Both the position numbers and the translations under genes were made by a program. A model generated the notes under the pieces. It was not told the origin of the DNA, did not search any database, and saw only the letters and a list, made by a program, of their open reading frames with translations. A DNA stretch of 64,000 nt from Pseudomonas sp. TH41 (GTDB lineage: Bacteria; Pseudomonadota; Gammaproteobacteria; Pseudomonadales; Pseudomonadaceae), in assembly GCF_016650695.1 (NCBI RefSeq), contig NZ_JAEKFH010000008.1:62001-126000 (forward strand). Reading direction: 5' to 3'. This document shows positions 51,360 through 60,634 of this stretch, in pieces (position 1 is the stretch's first letter; each line of letters starts with the position of its first letter).

Positions 51360-52573
51360 GCCTGAAAAATATCATCAAGCCGTATCCGTCGCCGATCATT
51401 ACCGGGCGCGGTATCGACCTCGACTTTCCGATGCTCGCTGGCTGTCTGGCCTTGCTCGGTCTGGGGCTGGTCATGATTGCATCGGCCTCGACCGAAGTCG
51501 CGGCGGTGCAGTCGGGCAGTGCGCTGTATTACATGATTCGCCACCTTATTTACATCGTGCTCGGCCTCGGTGCCTGCATCATCACCATGATGATCCCGAT
51601 TGCCACCTGGCAACGCCTGGGCTGGCTGATGCTGCTGGGGGCGTTCGGTTTGCTGGTGATGGTGATCGTCCCGGGAATCGGCCGTGAAGTGAACGGTTCG
51701 ATGCGCTGGATCGGTTTCAGTTTCTTCAACGTTCAGCCTTCAGAGATCGCCAAGGTGTTTGTGGTGATCTACCTCGCCGGCTATCTGGTGCGCCGCCAGA
51801 AAGAAGTGCGTGAAAGCTGGATGGGCTTCTTCAAGCCTTTCATCGTTCTGCTGCCAATGGCGGGTCTGTTGCTGATGGAGCCGGACTTCGGTGCCACCGT
51901 CGTGATGATGGGGGCGGCTGCGGCGATGCTGTTCCTCGGCGGGGTCGGGCTGTTCCGTTTTTCCTTGATGGTTGTCCTGGCGGTTGCGGCGGTGGTGTTG
52001 TTGATTCAAGTGCAGCCGTATCGAATGGCGCGCCTGACCAACTTTGCCGATCCGTGGGCCGACCAGTTCGGTGCCGGCTATCAGTTGTCCCAGGCATTGA
52101 TCGCTTTTGGTCGCGGTGAATGGCTGGGCGTTGGCCTGGGCAATAGCGTGCAGAAGCAGTTCTACCTGCCGGAAGCCCACACCGACTTCGTGTTCTCGGT
52201 CCTGGCCGAAGAACTCGGCGCCGTGGGTTCTTTGTGCACCGTAGCGCTGTTCGTCTTTGTCTGTATTCGCGGCATGTACATCGGTTTTTGGGCCGAGAAG
52301 GCCAAGCAATTCTTCGCCGCCTACATCGCGTACGGCTTGTCGTTCCTGTGGATTGGTCAGTTCCTGATCAACATTGGGGTGAACGTTGGACTGCTGCCCA
52401 CCAAAGGTCTGACGCTGCCGTTCCTCAGTTATGGCGGTAGTTCGTTGGTGATTTGCTGCGCCTGTCTCGGTTTGTTGCTGCGCATTGAGTGGGAGAGCCG
52501 AACCCACCTCGGCAGTGAAGAGATGGAGTTCCATGAGAGCGACTTCGCCGAGGAGCCGAACCATGGGCGCTAA
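51356..52573 (+). CDS. ftsW: septal peptidoglycan glycosyltransferase FtsW
   Basis: A 405-residue SEDS-family membrane protein with ten predicted helices that polymerises lipid II at the septum together with FtsI. Seen: GREVNGSMRWIGFSFFNVQPSE (split across residues about 102-123), EPDFGATVVMMG, and LPEAHTDFVFSVLAEELG with the conserved catalytic region. I chose the ATG at 51356, within the murD stop overlap; the frame is open upstream but without membrane character. It overlaps murG by 11 bp. Confidence 0.96.
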   Translation: MSLKNIIKPYPSPIITGRGIDLDFPMLAGCLALLGLGLVMIASASTEVAAVQSGSALYYMIRHLIYIVLGLGACIITMMIPIATWQRLGWLMLLGAFGLLVMVIVPGIGREVNGSMRWIGFSFFNVQPSEIAKVFVVIYLAGYLVRRQKEVRESWMGFFKPFIVLLPMAGLLLMEPDFGATVVMMGAAAAMLFLGGVGLFRFSLMVVLAVAAVVLLIQVQPYRMARLTNFADPWADQFGAGYQLSQALIAFGRGEWLGVGLGNSVQKQFYLPEAHTDFVFSVLAEELGAVGSLCTVALFVFVCIRGMYIGFWAEKAKQFFAAYIAYGLSFLWIGQFLINIGVNVGLLPTKGLTLPFLSYGGSSLVICCACLGLLLRIEWESRTHLGSEEMEFHESDFAEEPNHGR

Positions 52574-53633
52574 CGTATTGATCATGGCGGGCGGTACCGG
52601 GGGCCACGTGTTCCCGGCGCTGGCTTGCGCTCGTGAATTTCAGGCCCGCGGTTACACCGTGCACTGGCTCGGGACACCGCGTGGCATCGAGAACGACCTG
52701 GTGCCAATGGCCGGCATCGAGCTGCACCGGATCAATGCCAGCGGACTGCGCGGCAAGGGCAAGTTGTCGCTGCTCAAGGCGCCGTTCATGTTGCTCAAAT
52801 CCATCTGGCAGGCGCGCGCGATCATTCGCCAGCTGCGGCCGGTGTGTGTGGTCGGTTTCGGTGGTTTTGTGACCGGTCCTGGTGGCGTCGCAGCCAAACT
52901 GGCCGGCGTGCCGGTGATTGTTCACGAGCAGAACGCCGTGGCCGGTACCGCCAATCGGTTGCTGGTGCCGTTGGCCGCCCGAGTGTGTGAAGCGTTCCCC
53001 GACACCTTTACCCTGTCGGACAGCCGTCGGACCACCGGTAACCCGGTGCGCACCGAGCTGTTCCTCGACACACCGCGACCTGCCCTGGCGGGTCGCAAGG
53101 CGCGTTTACTGATTCTGGGCGGAAGCCTGGGCGCAGAACCGTTGAACAAGTTGCTGCCTGAAGCCCTGTCGCAAGTCGCCTCCGACCTGCGCCCGGAAGT
53201 GTTTCATCAGGCCGGCAAAAACCACGATGAAGTGACTGCAGAGCGCTATCGCGCGGCTGGCGTCGAGGCGCAAGTGCAGCCTTTCATCAAAGACATGGCC
53301 CAAGCCTATGGCTGGGCCGACCTGGTGGTGTGCCGCGCAGGCGCGCTGACCATCAGTGAACTGGCCGCCGCCGGTCTGCCCTCGTTGCTGGTGCCTTTGC
53401 CCCATGCGATCGACGATCACCAGACCCGCAACGCCGATTATTTGGCCCGTGAAGGCGCTGCCTTCCTGATGCCGCAAAGAACGACTGGCGCAGCGGATCT
53501 TGCCGCGCGCCTGACCGAGGTCCTGATGCAACCACAACGACTCACCGACATGGCCACTGCGGCCCGCCGTCTGGCCAAACCCGATGCCACCCGTAACGTG
53601 GTCGATACCTGCCTGGAGGTGGCCCATGGTTGA
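52563..53633 (+). CDS. murG: UDP-GlcNAc--lipid I GlcNAc transferase MurG
   Basis: A 356-residue GT-B glycosyltransferase on the inner face of the membrane that turns lipid I into lipid II. The N-terminal glycine-rich loop is AGGTGGHVFPALA at about 9-21. The second loop is GFGGFVTGPGG (about 98-108), and the donor-site block RAGALTISELAAAGLPSLLVPLP follows. The ATG at 52563 follows GAGGAG inside ftsW. It overlaps the start of murC by 8 bp. Confidence 0.97.
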   Translation: MGANVLIMAGGTGGHVFPALACAREFQARGYTVHWLGTPRGIENDLVPMAGIELHRINASGLRGKGKLSLLKAPFMLLKSIWQARAIIRQLRPVCVVGFGGFVTGPGGVAAKLAGVPVIVHEQNAVAGTANRLLVPLAARVCEAFPDTFTLSDSRRTTGNPVRTELFLDTPRPALAGRKARLLILGGSLGAEPLNKLLPEALSQVASDLRPEVFHQAGKNHDEVTAERYRAAGVEAQVQPFIKDMAQAYGWADLVVCRAGALTISELAAAGLPSLLVPLPHAIDDHQTRNADYLAREGAAFLMPQRTTGAADLAARLTEVLMQPQRLTDMATAARRLAKPDATRNVVDTCLEVAHG

Positions 53634-55086
53634 GAATCAGAAAGCCATGCCGCAACCGGAAATGCGCCGCATCCGTCGCATCCACTTCGTCGGTATCGGC
53701 GGCGTGGGCATGTGCGGGATTGCCGAAGTGTTGTTGAACCTGGGCTATGACGTGTCCGGTTCCGACCTGAAAGCCTCGCCAGTGACCGAGCGCCTGGAAT
53801 CGTTCGGGGCGCAGATTTTCATCGGTCACCGTGCCGAGAACGCTGCTGTTGCGGACGTGCTGGTGGTGTCGAGTGCGGTGAATACGTCCAACCCGGAAGT
53901 TGCCACCGCACTGGAGCGCCGGATTCCGGTGGTGCCGCGCGCTGAAATGCTGGCTGAGCTGATGCGCTACCGCCACGGCATCGCCGTCGCCGGTACCCAC
54001 GGCAAAACCACCACCACCAGCCTGATCGCTTCGGTGTTCGCGGCCGGTGGCCTGGACCCGACCTTCGTCATCGGTGGCCGCCTGAATGCGGCGGGCACCA
54101 ATGCCCAGCTCGGCACCAGCCGCTACCTGATTGCCGAAGCCGACGAAAGCGATGCCAGCTTCCTGCACTTGCAACCGCTGGTGGCCGTGGTCACCAACAT
54201 CGACGCCGACCACATGGCGACCTACGACGGTGACTTCAACAAACTGAAGAAAACCTTCGTCGAGTTCCTTCACAACCTGCCGTTCTACGGGCTGGCGGTG
54301 GTGTGCCTGGACGATCCGGTGGTGCGTGAAATCCTGCCGCTGGTAAAACGTCCGACGGTCACTTATGGCTTCGGCGATGACTGTGACGTGCGCGCCATCA
54401 ATGTGCGCCAGCAAGGCATGCAGACCTTCTTCACGGTGCTGCGTCCTGATCGCGAGCCGCTGGATGTCTCGGTGAACATGCCGGGTAACCACAACGTATT
54501 GAACGCGCTGGCCACCATTTGCATCGCTTCCGACGAAAGCGTCAGCGATGAAGCCATCGTCCAGGGCCTGTCCGGGTTCCAGGGTGTCGGTCGACGCTTC
54601 CAGGTCTACGGCGAATTGCCGGTAGAGGGTGGCAGCGTGATGCTGGTCGACGATTACGGTCACCACCCGACCGAAGTCGCTGCCGTGATCAAAGCCGTCC
54701 GCGGTGGCTGGCCGGATCGCCGTCTGGTGATGGTGTATCAGCCGCACCGTTACAGCCGCACCCGCGACCTGTACGACGATTTCGTCAATGTACTGGCCGA
54801 CGCCAACGTGCTGCTGTTGATGGAAGTGTATCCGGCCGGTGAAGAGCCGATTCCGGGCGCTGACAGCCGCAAGCTGTGCAACAGCATCCGCCAGCGCGGC
54901 CAGCTCGATCCGATCTACATCGAGCGTGGTGTCGACCTCCCGCCGGTGGTCAAGCCGCTGCTGCGTGCCGGCGACATCCTGCTGTGCCAGGGCGCTGGTG
55001 ATATCGGCGGCCTCGCGCCAAAACTGTTGAATAGTCCGTTGTTTGCTGGCGCCGTTGCTGCGCCAAGTGTGGGGAAGTTGAAATGA
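53626..55086 (+). CDS. murC: UDP-MurNAc--L-alanine ligase MurC
   Basis: A 486-residue ATP-dependent ligase that adds the first stem-peptide residue, L-alanine. The Rossmann-like start is HFVGIGGVGMCGIAEVL (20-36) and the P-loop is GTHGKTTTT at 123-131. DDYGHHPTEVAAVIKA and QPHRYSRTRDLYDDF are family marks. I chose the ATG at 53626, which has GGAGG seven bases upstream. The order murG-murC-ddlB is the usual one. Confidence 0.97.
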   Translation: MVENQKAMPQPEMRRIRRIHFVGIGGVGMCGIAEVLLNLGYDVSGSDLKASPVTERLESFGAQIFIGHRAENAAVADVLVVSSAVNTSNPEVATALERRIPVVPRAEMLAELMRYRHGIAVAGTHGKTTTTSLIASVFAAGGLDPTFVIGGRLNAAGTNAQLGTSRYLIAEADESDASFLHLQPLVAVVTNIDADHMATYDGDFNKLKKTFVEFLHNLPFYGLAVVCLDDPVVREILPLVKRPTVTYGFGDDCDVRAINVRQQGMQTFFTVLRPDREPLDVSVNMPGNHNVLNALATICIASDESVSDEAIVQGLSGFQGVGRRFQVYGELPVEGGSVMLVDDYGHHPTEVAAVIKAVRGGWPDRRLVMVYQPHRYSRTRDLYDDFVNVLADANVLLLMEVYPAGEEPIPGADSRKLCNSIRQRGQLDPIYIERGVDLPPVVKPLLRAGDILLCQGAGDIGGLAPKLLNSPLFAGAVAAPSVGKLK

Positions 55087-56051
55087 CTGCTGCTTACGCC
55101 AACCTCGTCTCCACCCTCGCGCCGAAAGACTTCGGCCGCGTCGCCGTGCTGTTCGGCGGCAAGAGTGCCGAGCGTGAGGTTTCCTTGAAGTCGGGTAACG
55201 CGGTTCTCGACGCGCTGCAAAGCGCCGGTGTGGACGCGTTCGGTCTCGACGTGGGCGATGACCTTCTGCAGCGTCTGTTGAACGAAAAGATCGACCGCGC
55301 CTTCATCATTCTCCACGGTCGTGGCGGTGAAGACGGCAGCATGCAGGGCCTGCTCGAATGCCTGGGCATTCCGTACACCGGCAGCGGCATTCTTGCCTCG
55401 GCGCTGGCGATGGACAAGCTGCGGACCAAACAGGTCTGGCACAGCTTGGGCATCCCGACGCCACGTCACGCGGTATTGAGCAACGAGGCCGATTGTATTT
55501 CGGCGGCCACGGAACTGGGCTTCCCTTTGATCGTCAAACCGGCCCATGAAGGTTCAAGTATCGGGATGGCCAAAGTGACTTCCGCGTCTGAATTGATCGA
55601 CGCCTGGAAAGCGGCCAGTACCTACGATTCGCAAGTGTTGGTCGAGCAATGGATTCAAGGTCCGGAGTTCACCATCGCTACCCTGCGTGACCAGGTGTTG
55701 CCACCGATTGCCCTGGGCACGACGCACAGCTTCTACGACTACGACGCCAAGTACGTGGCTTCCGATACCCAGTACCGGATTCCGTGTGGCCTGGACAGCG
55801 ACAAAGAAAAGGAACTCATGGACCTGACGGCGAAAGCCTGTGAGGCGCTGGGTATCGCCGGTTGGGGCAGGGCAGACGTGATGCAGGACGCCGACGGGCA
55901 GTTCTGGTTCCTGGAAGTCAACACCGCACCGGGCATGACCGATCACAGTCTGGTGCCGATGGCGGCCCGTGCCGCCGGCCTGGATTTCCAGCAACTGGTT
56001 CTGGCGATTCTGGCCGCCAGCATTGCCGGCAACAACGAGCCGCGAGGTTAA
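55083..56051 (+). CDS. ddlB: D-alanine--D-alanine ligase B
   Basis: A 322-residue ATP-grasp ligase that makes the D-Ala-D-Ala dipeptide used by MurF. Seen: VAVLFGGKSAEREVSLKSG near the start, GRGGEDGSMQGLLECLGIPYTGSG (about 79-102), KPAHEGSSIGMAKV, and the Mg2+-binding C-terminal FLEVNTAPGMTDHSLVP. The ATG at 55083 overlaps the murC stop as ATGA. Confidence 0.96.
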   Translation: MTAAYANLVSTLAPKDFGRVAVLFGGKSAEREVSLKSGNAVLDALQSAGVDAFGLDVGDDLLQRLLNEKIDRAFIILHGRGGEDGSMQGLLECLGIPYTGSGILASALAMDKLRTKQVWHSLGIPTPRHAVLSNEADCISAATELGFPLIVKPAHEGSSIGMAKVTSASELIDAWKAASTYDSQVLVEQWIQGPEFTIATLRDQVLPPIALGTTHSFYDYDAKYVASDTQYRIPCGLDSDKEKELMDLTAKACEALGIAGWGRADVMQDADGQFWFLEVNTAPGMTDHSLVPMAARAAGLDFQQLVLAILAASIAGNNEPRG

Positions 56052-56055
56052 GACC

Positions 56056-56925
56056 ATGCAAGGCGCTCAGCTAAGACATCAGCCACCCCCAGCACCCGGC
56101 CGCAAGCCGGTGCCTCGGGGAGCCAGCCGAATGGTGGCCAAAGAGCCGATGTCTGTGCGCCTGCCGAAAGCCAATTTTGGTTTTCTGAAAAGCCTGTTCT
56201 GGCCAGTGCTGTTGGTGGCGCTGGGCTTTGGTACTTATGTAGGCGCGCAGCGTTTGCTGCCATACGCCGACCGCCCGATCACCAAGATCAACGTGCAGGG
56301 CGATTTGAGTTACATCAGCCAGCAAGCGGTGCAGCAGCGGATCGCCCCGTACGTGGCGTCGAGCTTCTTCACCATCGACCTGGCGAGCATGCGCACCGAG
56401 CTGGAACAGATGCCATGGATTGCCCATGCCGAAGTGCGCAGGGTGTGGCCGGATCAAGTGGTGATCCGCCTGGAAGAACAACTGCCAGTGGCCCGTTGGG
56501 GCGACGAATCGCTGTTGAACAACCAGGGCCAGGCGTTCACCCCGCGCGAGCTGGCGAACTACGAACACTTGCCACAGCTGTTCGGCCCACAGCGGGCTCA
56601 GCAGCAAGTGATGCAGCAATACCAGGTGCTGAGCCAGATGCTCAGGCCGTTGGGCTTCTCGATTGCACGCCTGGAGTTGCGTGAACGAGGCAGCTGGTTC
56701 CTGACCACCGGCGCAGGCAGTGCGGGCCCGGGGATCGAGCTGCTGCTGGGTCGCGGCAACCTGGTGGAAAAGATGCGCCGTTTCATTGCCATCTACGACA
56801 AGACGCTTAAAGAACAGATTACGAACATTGCGCGCATCGATCTGCGCTACGCCAACGGCCTCGCTGTTGGCTGGCGGGAACCTGTAGCGCCCACGACAGC
56901 CCAACCCGCTGTCGCGAAGAATTAA
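56056..56925 (+). CDS. ftsQ: cell division protein FtsQ
   Basis: A 289-residue bitopic divisome protein that binds FtsB and FtsL. A basic, Pro-rich cytoplasmic part (about 1-45) precedes one helix (about 48-66, FWPVLLVALGFGTYVGA). The periplasmic POTRA domain (about 76-145, ITKINVQGDLSYISQQAVQQ) and a C-terminal beta domain follow, with WPDQVVIRLEEQLPVARWGD. I chose the ATG at 56056, 4 bp after the ddlB stop with GAGG before it; the longer open frame lies inside ddlB. ftsA follows after 15 bp. Confidence 0.95.
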   Translation: MQGAQLRHQPPPAPGRKPVPRGASRMVAKEPMSVRLPKANFGFLKSLFWPVLLVALGFGTYVGAQRLLPYADRPITKINVQGDLSYISQQAVQQRIAPYVASSFFTIDLASMRTELEQMPWIAHAEVRRVWPDQVVIRLEEQLPVARWGDESLLNNQGQAFTPRELANYEHLPQLFGPQRAQQQVMQQYQVLSQMLRPLGFSIARLELRERGSWFLTTGAGSAGPGIELLLGRGNLVEKMRRFIAIYDKTLKEQITNIARIDLRYANGLAVGWREPVAPTTAQPAVAKN

Positions 56926-56940
56926 GAAGAGGCAGGACCC

Positions 56941-58200
56941 ATGGCAAACGTGCAAAGCGGCAAAATGATCGTCGGTCTCGATATCGGCACCTCCAAAGTG
57001 GTGGCGCTGGTAGGCGAGGTGTCGGACGACGGCACGCTGGAAATCGTCGGGATCGGTACGCATCCGTCCCGTGGCCTGAAGAAAGGCGTGGTGGTGAACA
57101 TCGAGTCCACTGTGCAGTCGATCCAGCGCGCGATCGAAGAAGCACAGCTGATGGCCGGTTGCCGGATCCACTCGGCGTTCGTTGGTGTGGCGGGCAATCA
57201 CATCCGCAGCCTGAACTCCCACGGCATCGTGGCGATTCGTGATCGCGAAGTCAGTATGGCCGACCTTGAGCGCGTGCTTGATGCCGCCCAGGCTGTGGCG
57301 ATCCCGGCTGACCAGCGCGTGCTGCACACCCTGCCGCAGGATTACGTGATCGATAACCAGGAAGGCGTTCGTGAGCCGCTGGGCATGTCCGGCGTACGCC
57401 TGGAAGCCAAGGTCCATGTGGTCACCTGCGCCGTCAACGCCGCACAGAATATTGAAAAATGCGTGCGCCGTTGCGGTCTGGAAATCGACGACATCATCCT
57501 CGAGCAGCTGGCTTCCGCGTACTCGGTGCTGACCGACGACGAGAAAGAGCTGGGCGTGTGCCTGGTTGATATCGGCGGCGGCACCACCGACATCGCGATC
57601 TTCACTGAAGGCGCGATTCGTCACACCGCGGTGATCCCGATTGCGGGCGATCAGGTGACCAACGACATCGCGATGGCGTTGCGCACGCCGACCCAGTACG
57701 CCGAAGAAATCAAGATTCGCTACGCCTGCGCCCTGGCCAAACTGGCCGGTGCCGGCGAAACCATCAAAGTCCCAAGCGTTGGCGATCGTCCACCGCGCGA
57801 GCTGTCCCGTCAGGCCCTGGCCGAAGTGGTCGAGCCTCGTTACGACGAACTGTTCACGCTGATCCAGGCCGAGCTGCGTCGCAGCGGCTACGAAGACCTG
57901 ATCCCGGCCGGCATCGTGCTGACTGGCGGTACATCGAAGATGGAAGGCGCCACCGAACTGGCCGAGGAAATCTTCCACATGCCGGTCCGCCTGGGCGTGC
58001 CGCATGGCGTCAAGGGCCTGGACGACGTGGTCCGCAACCCGATTTATTCCACGGGAGTTGGCTTGTTGATGTACGGCCTGCAGAAGCAGTCCGACGGGGT
58101 TTCGTTCTCGGGCATCAGCAGTCGCGACAGCTACAGCAACGACGAACCGAAAGCCGCCTTGCTCGATCGCATCAAGAGCTGGGTACAAGGCAACTTCTAA
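56941..58200 (+). CDS. ftsA: cell division protein FtsA
   Basis: A 419-residue actin-fold ATPase that anchors FtsZ filaments to the membrane. The phosphate loop is VGLDIGTSKVVALVG (12-26); a second, DIGGGTTDIAIF, is at about 211-222, and VLTGGTSKMEG is at about 326-336. The C-terminal amphipathic membrane-targeting helix is LLDRIKSWVQGNF. The ribosome site AGGCAGGA precedes the ATG at 56941. It is 69 bp before ftsZ, the classical partner. Confidence 0.97.
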   Translation: MANVQSGKMIVGLDIGTSKVVALVGEVSDDGTLEIVGIGTHPSRGLKKGVVVNIESTVQSIQRAIEEAQLMAGCRIHSAFVGVAGNHIRSLNSHGIVAIRDREVSMADLERVLDAAQAVAIPADQRVLHTLPQDYVIDNQEGVREPLGMSGVRLEAKVHVVTCAVNAAQNIEKCVRRCGLEIDDIILEQLASAYSVLTDDEKELGVCLVDIGGGTTDIAIFTEGAIRHTAVIPIAGDQVTNDIAMALRTPTQYAEEIKIRYACALAKLAGAGETIKVPSVGDRPPRELSRQALAEVVEPRYDELFTLIQAELRRSGYEDLIPAGIVLTGGTSKMEGATELAEEIFHMPVRLGVPHGVKGLDDVVRNPIYSTGVGLLMYGLQKQSDGVSFSGISSRDSYSNDEPKAALLDRIKSWVQGNF

Positions 58201-58269
58201 AGATTTACCGCAGCACCGTTGTAGAAACAGGCAGTAGGCGAAAAACTAGAGAATCAAAGGAGAGGGAAA

Positions 58270-59463
58270 ATGTTCGAACTCGTAGACAACATCCCCGCAA
58301 GCCCGGTTATTAAAGTTATCGGTGTTGGCGGAGGCGGCGGCAACGCCGTCAACCACATGGTCAAGAGCAACATTGAAGGCGTTGAATTCATCTGCGCCAA
58401 CACTGATGCCCAGGCGCTGAAAAGCATTGGCGCGCGGACCATCCTGCAACTGGGCACCGGCGTGACCAAAGGTCTCGGCGCTGGCGCCAACCCTGAAGTA
58501 GGTCGTCAGGCCGCTCTCGAAGACCGTGAGCGCATTGCCGAAGTCCTGCAGGGCACCAATATGGTGTTCATCACCACCGGCATGGGCGGTGGCACCGGTA
58601 CCGGTGCTGCGCCAATCATTGCTGAAGTGGCCAAGGAAATGGGGATCCTCACCGTTGCGGTGGTGACCCGTCCGTTCCCGTTCGAAGGCCGCAAGCGTAT
58701 GCAGATCGCCGACGAAGGTATCCGTCTGCTGTCTGAAAGCGTCGACTCGTTGATCACCATTCCCAACGAGAAGCTGCTGACCATCCTCGGTAAGGACGCC
58801 AGCCTGCTGTCGGCTTTCGCCAAGGCTGACGATGTATTGGCCGGCGCCGTTCGCGGTATCTCCGACATCATCAAGCGTCCGGGCATGATCAACGTCGACT
58901 TTGCCGACGTGCGTACCGTGATGAGCGAAATGGGCATGGCGATGATGGGCACTGGCTGCGCCAGCGGTCCGAACCGTGCACGTGAGGCCACCGAAGCGGC
59001 CATTCGCAACCCGCTGCTGGAAGACGTGAACCTGCAAGGTGCACGCGGCATCCTGGTGAACATCACCGCCGGTCCTGACCTGTCTCTGGGTGAGTACTCC
59101 GACGTGGGTAGCATCATCGAAGCCTTCGCTTCCGAGCACGCAATGGTCAAGGTCGGTACCGTTATCGATCCGGACATGCGCGACGAACTGCACGTGACTG
59201 TGGTTGCCACCGGTCTGGGCGCGAAAATCGAGAAGCCTGTGAAGGTTATCGACAATACCGTCCACACCTCCATGGCCTCCCAGCCGCAGCAATCGGCACC
59301 TACTCGTCAGGAAGCGCCAGCGGTAAACTACCGTGACCTGGACCGTCCGACCGTCATGCGCAACCAGGCTCAGGCCGGTGCTGCGACTGCCGCGAAGATG
59401 AATCCGCAAGATGACCTGGACTACCTGGACATCCCGGCTTTCCTGCGTCGTCAGGCCGATTAA
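58270..59463 (+). CDS. ftsZ: cell division protein FtsZ
   Basis: A 397-residue tubulin-like GTPase that forms the Z ring. The GTP-binding tubulin signature GGGTGTG is at 106-112, the synergy-loop region NVDFADVRTVMS at about 208-219, and the conserved C-terminal peptide DYLDIPAFLRRQAD at 384-397 binds FtsA and ZipA. A disordered linker (about 320-380, rich in Gln, Ala and Pro) joins them. AAAGGAGAGG precedes the ATG at 58270. The 69-bp ftsA-ftsZ gap may contain an extra promoter, but I cannot place one. Confidence 0.98.
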   Translation: MFELVDNIPASPVIKVIGVGGGGGNAVNHMVKSNIEGVEFICANTDAQALKSIGARTILQLGTGVTKGLGAGANPEVGRQAALEDRERIAEVLQGTNMVFITTGMGGGTGTGAAPIIAEVAKEMGILTVAVVTRPFPFEGRKRMQIADEGIRLLSESVDSLITIPNEKLLTILGKDASLLSAFAKADDVLAGAVRGISDIIKRPGMINVDFADVRTVMSEMGMAMMGTGCASGPNRAREATEAAIRNPLLEDVNLQGARGILVNITAGPDLSLGEYSDVGSIIEAFASEHAMVKVGTVIDPDMRDELHVTVVATGLGAKIEKPVKVIDNTVHTSMASQPQQSAPTRQEAPAVNYRDLDRPTVMRNQAQAGAATAAKMNPQDDLDYLDIPAFLRRQAD

Positions 59464-59514
59464 TGGAATGTATCAGGGCTATGAAGGTGATTGGTGTTCA
59501 GCAAAGGTCTGGTC

Positions 59515-59523
59515 TGCTATCAT
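59515..59523 (+). promoter_or_regulatory. possible extended -10 promoter element of lpxC
   Basis: TGCTATCAT matches the extended -10 form TGnTATAAT with one mismatch, about 52 bp before the lpxC start. No good -35 is seen, which is allowed for extended -10 promoters. Confidence 0.35.
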
Positions 59524-59575
59524 CGCCAGCCTTTGTTGATACCAGTTCGCAATTTGCGCTGAAGCGGCCCAAGCC

Positions 59576-60487
59576 ATGATTAAACAACGCACACTGAAAA
59601 ATATTATCCGTGCCACAGGTGTAGGCCTGCATTCCGGGGAGAAGGTATACCTGACCCTCAAGCCTGCACCTATCGACACCGGCATTGTGTTTTGTCGTGC
59701 CGACCTCGACCCTGTGGTGCAAATTCCTGCCCGCGCGGAAAACGTTGGTGAAACCACGATGTCGACCACATTGGTCAGTGGTGACACCAAAGTGGATACG
59801 GTAGAGCACTTGCTCTCGGCCATGGCTGGCCTGGGCATCGATAACGCCTACGTCGAGCTCTCCGCGTCCGAAGTTCCAATCATGGATGGTAGCGCTGGAC
59901 CTTTCGTATTCCTGATTCAATCGGCGGGCCTGGAAGAACAGGACGCTGCCAAGAAGTTCATCCGGATCCTGCGGGAAGTGACAGTGGAAGACGGCGACAA
60001 GCGCGCCACTTTCGTCCCTTTCGAAGGCTTCAAAGTGAGCTTCGAGATCGATTTCGATCACCCGGTTTTCCGTGACCGCACACAAAGTGCAAGCGTGGAT
60101 TTTTCCAGCACTTCGTTCGTAAAAGAAGTCAGCCGCGCCCGTACCTTTGGTTTCATGAGTGATATCGAGTACCTGCGCAAGCACAACCTCGCACTCGGCG
60201 GCAGCGTTGAAAACGCTATTGTGGTCGACGCGGATGGTGTACTGAACGAAGACGGCCTTCGCTATGAAGACGAATTCGTGAAGCACAAGATCCTCGATGC
60301 AATTGGTGACCTCTACCTGCTGGGCAATAGCCTGATTGGTGAGTTCAAGGGCTTCAAGTCCGGACATGCATTGAACAACCAGCTGCTGCGCAAGTTGATT
60401 GAGCAGACAGATGCTTGGGAAGTCGTGACTTTCGAAGACGCCAGCACTGCACCGATCTCTTACATGCGCCCAGTTGCGGCCGTGTAA
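59576..60487 (+). CDS. lpxC: UDP-3-O-acyl-N-acetylglucosamine deacetylase LpxC
   Basis: A 303-residue zinc hydrolase that carries out the committed step of lipid A synthesis. Zinc ligands are His78 (VEHLL), His237 and Asp241 (HKILDAIGD), and the catalytic His264 is in SGHALNNQ. MIKQRTLKNIIRATGVGLHS at the start is diagnostic. The ATG at 59576 lies 112 bp after ftsZ, the last gene of the cluster as in E. coli. A terminator follows the stop. Confidence 0.97.
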   Translation: MIKQRTLKNIIRATGVGLHSGEKVYLTLKPAPIDTGIVFCRADLDPVVQIPARAENVGETTMSTTLVSGDTKVDTVEHLLSAMAGLGIDNAYVELSASEVPIMDGSAGPFVFLIQSAGLEEQDAAKKFIRILREVTVEDGDKRATFVPFEGFKVSFEIDFDHPVFRDRTQSASVDFSSTSFVKEVSRARTFGFMSDIEYLRKHNLALGGSVENAIVVDADGVLNEDGLRYEDEFVKHKILDAIGDLYLLGNSLIGEFKGFKSGHALNNQLLRKLIEQTDAWEVVTFEDASTAPISYMRPVAAV

Positions 60488-60508
60488 GCAAAAACCTCTC
60501 TAGTTTTT

Positions 60509-60537
60509 AAAGGCTGCCTTCGGGTGGCCTTTTTTTA
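60509..60537 (+). terminator. Rho-independent terminator after lpxC
   Basis: AAAGGCTGCC pairs with GGTGGCCTTT (two G-U type pairs) around TTCG, followed by T residues. Confidence 0.85.
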
Positions 60538-60542
60538 TGCAC

Positions 60543-60634
60543 GAAGATCAAAAGATCGCAGCCTGCGGCAGCTCCTACAGGGGGAACGCATTTCAACTGT
60601 AGGAGCTGCCGCAGGCTGCGATCTTTTGATCTTC
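60543..60634. repeat. REP doublet, family B
   Basis: GAAGATCAAAAGATCGCAGC onward and its complement, arms of about 37 bp. It fills the gap between the lpxC terminator and the diguanylate cyclase; its right edge overlaps that gene's stop codon (60633-60635) by two bases. Confidence 0.9.

Noticed and set aside
56071..58188. 705-codon minus-strand open frame
   Set aside because: Antisense to ftsQ and ftsA; His/Arg/Gln-rich composition typical of a shadow frame.
42674..60487. idea that the dcw cluster lacks genes or has been rearranged
   Set aside because: The order from mraZ to lpxC is complete for a pseudomonad; absence of murB here is normal for the genus.
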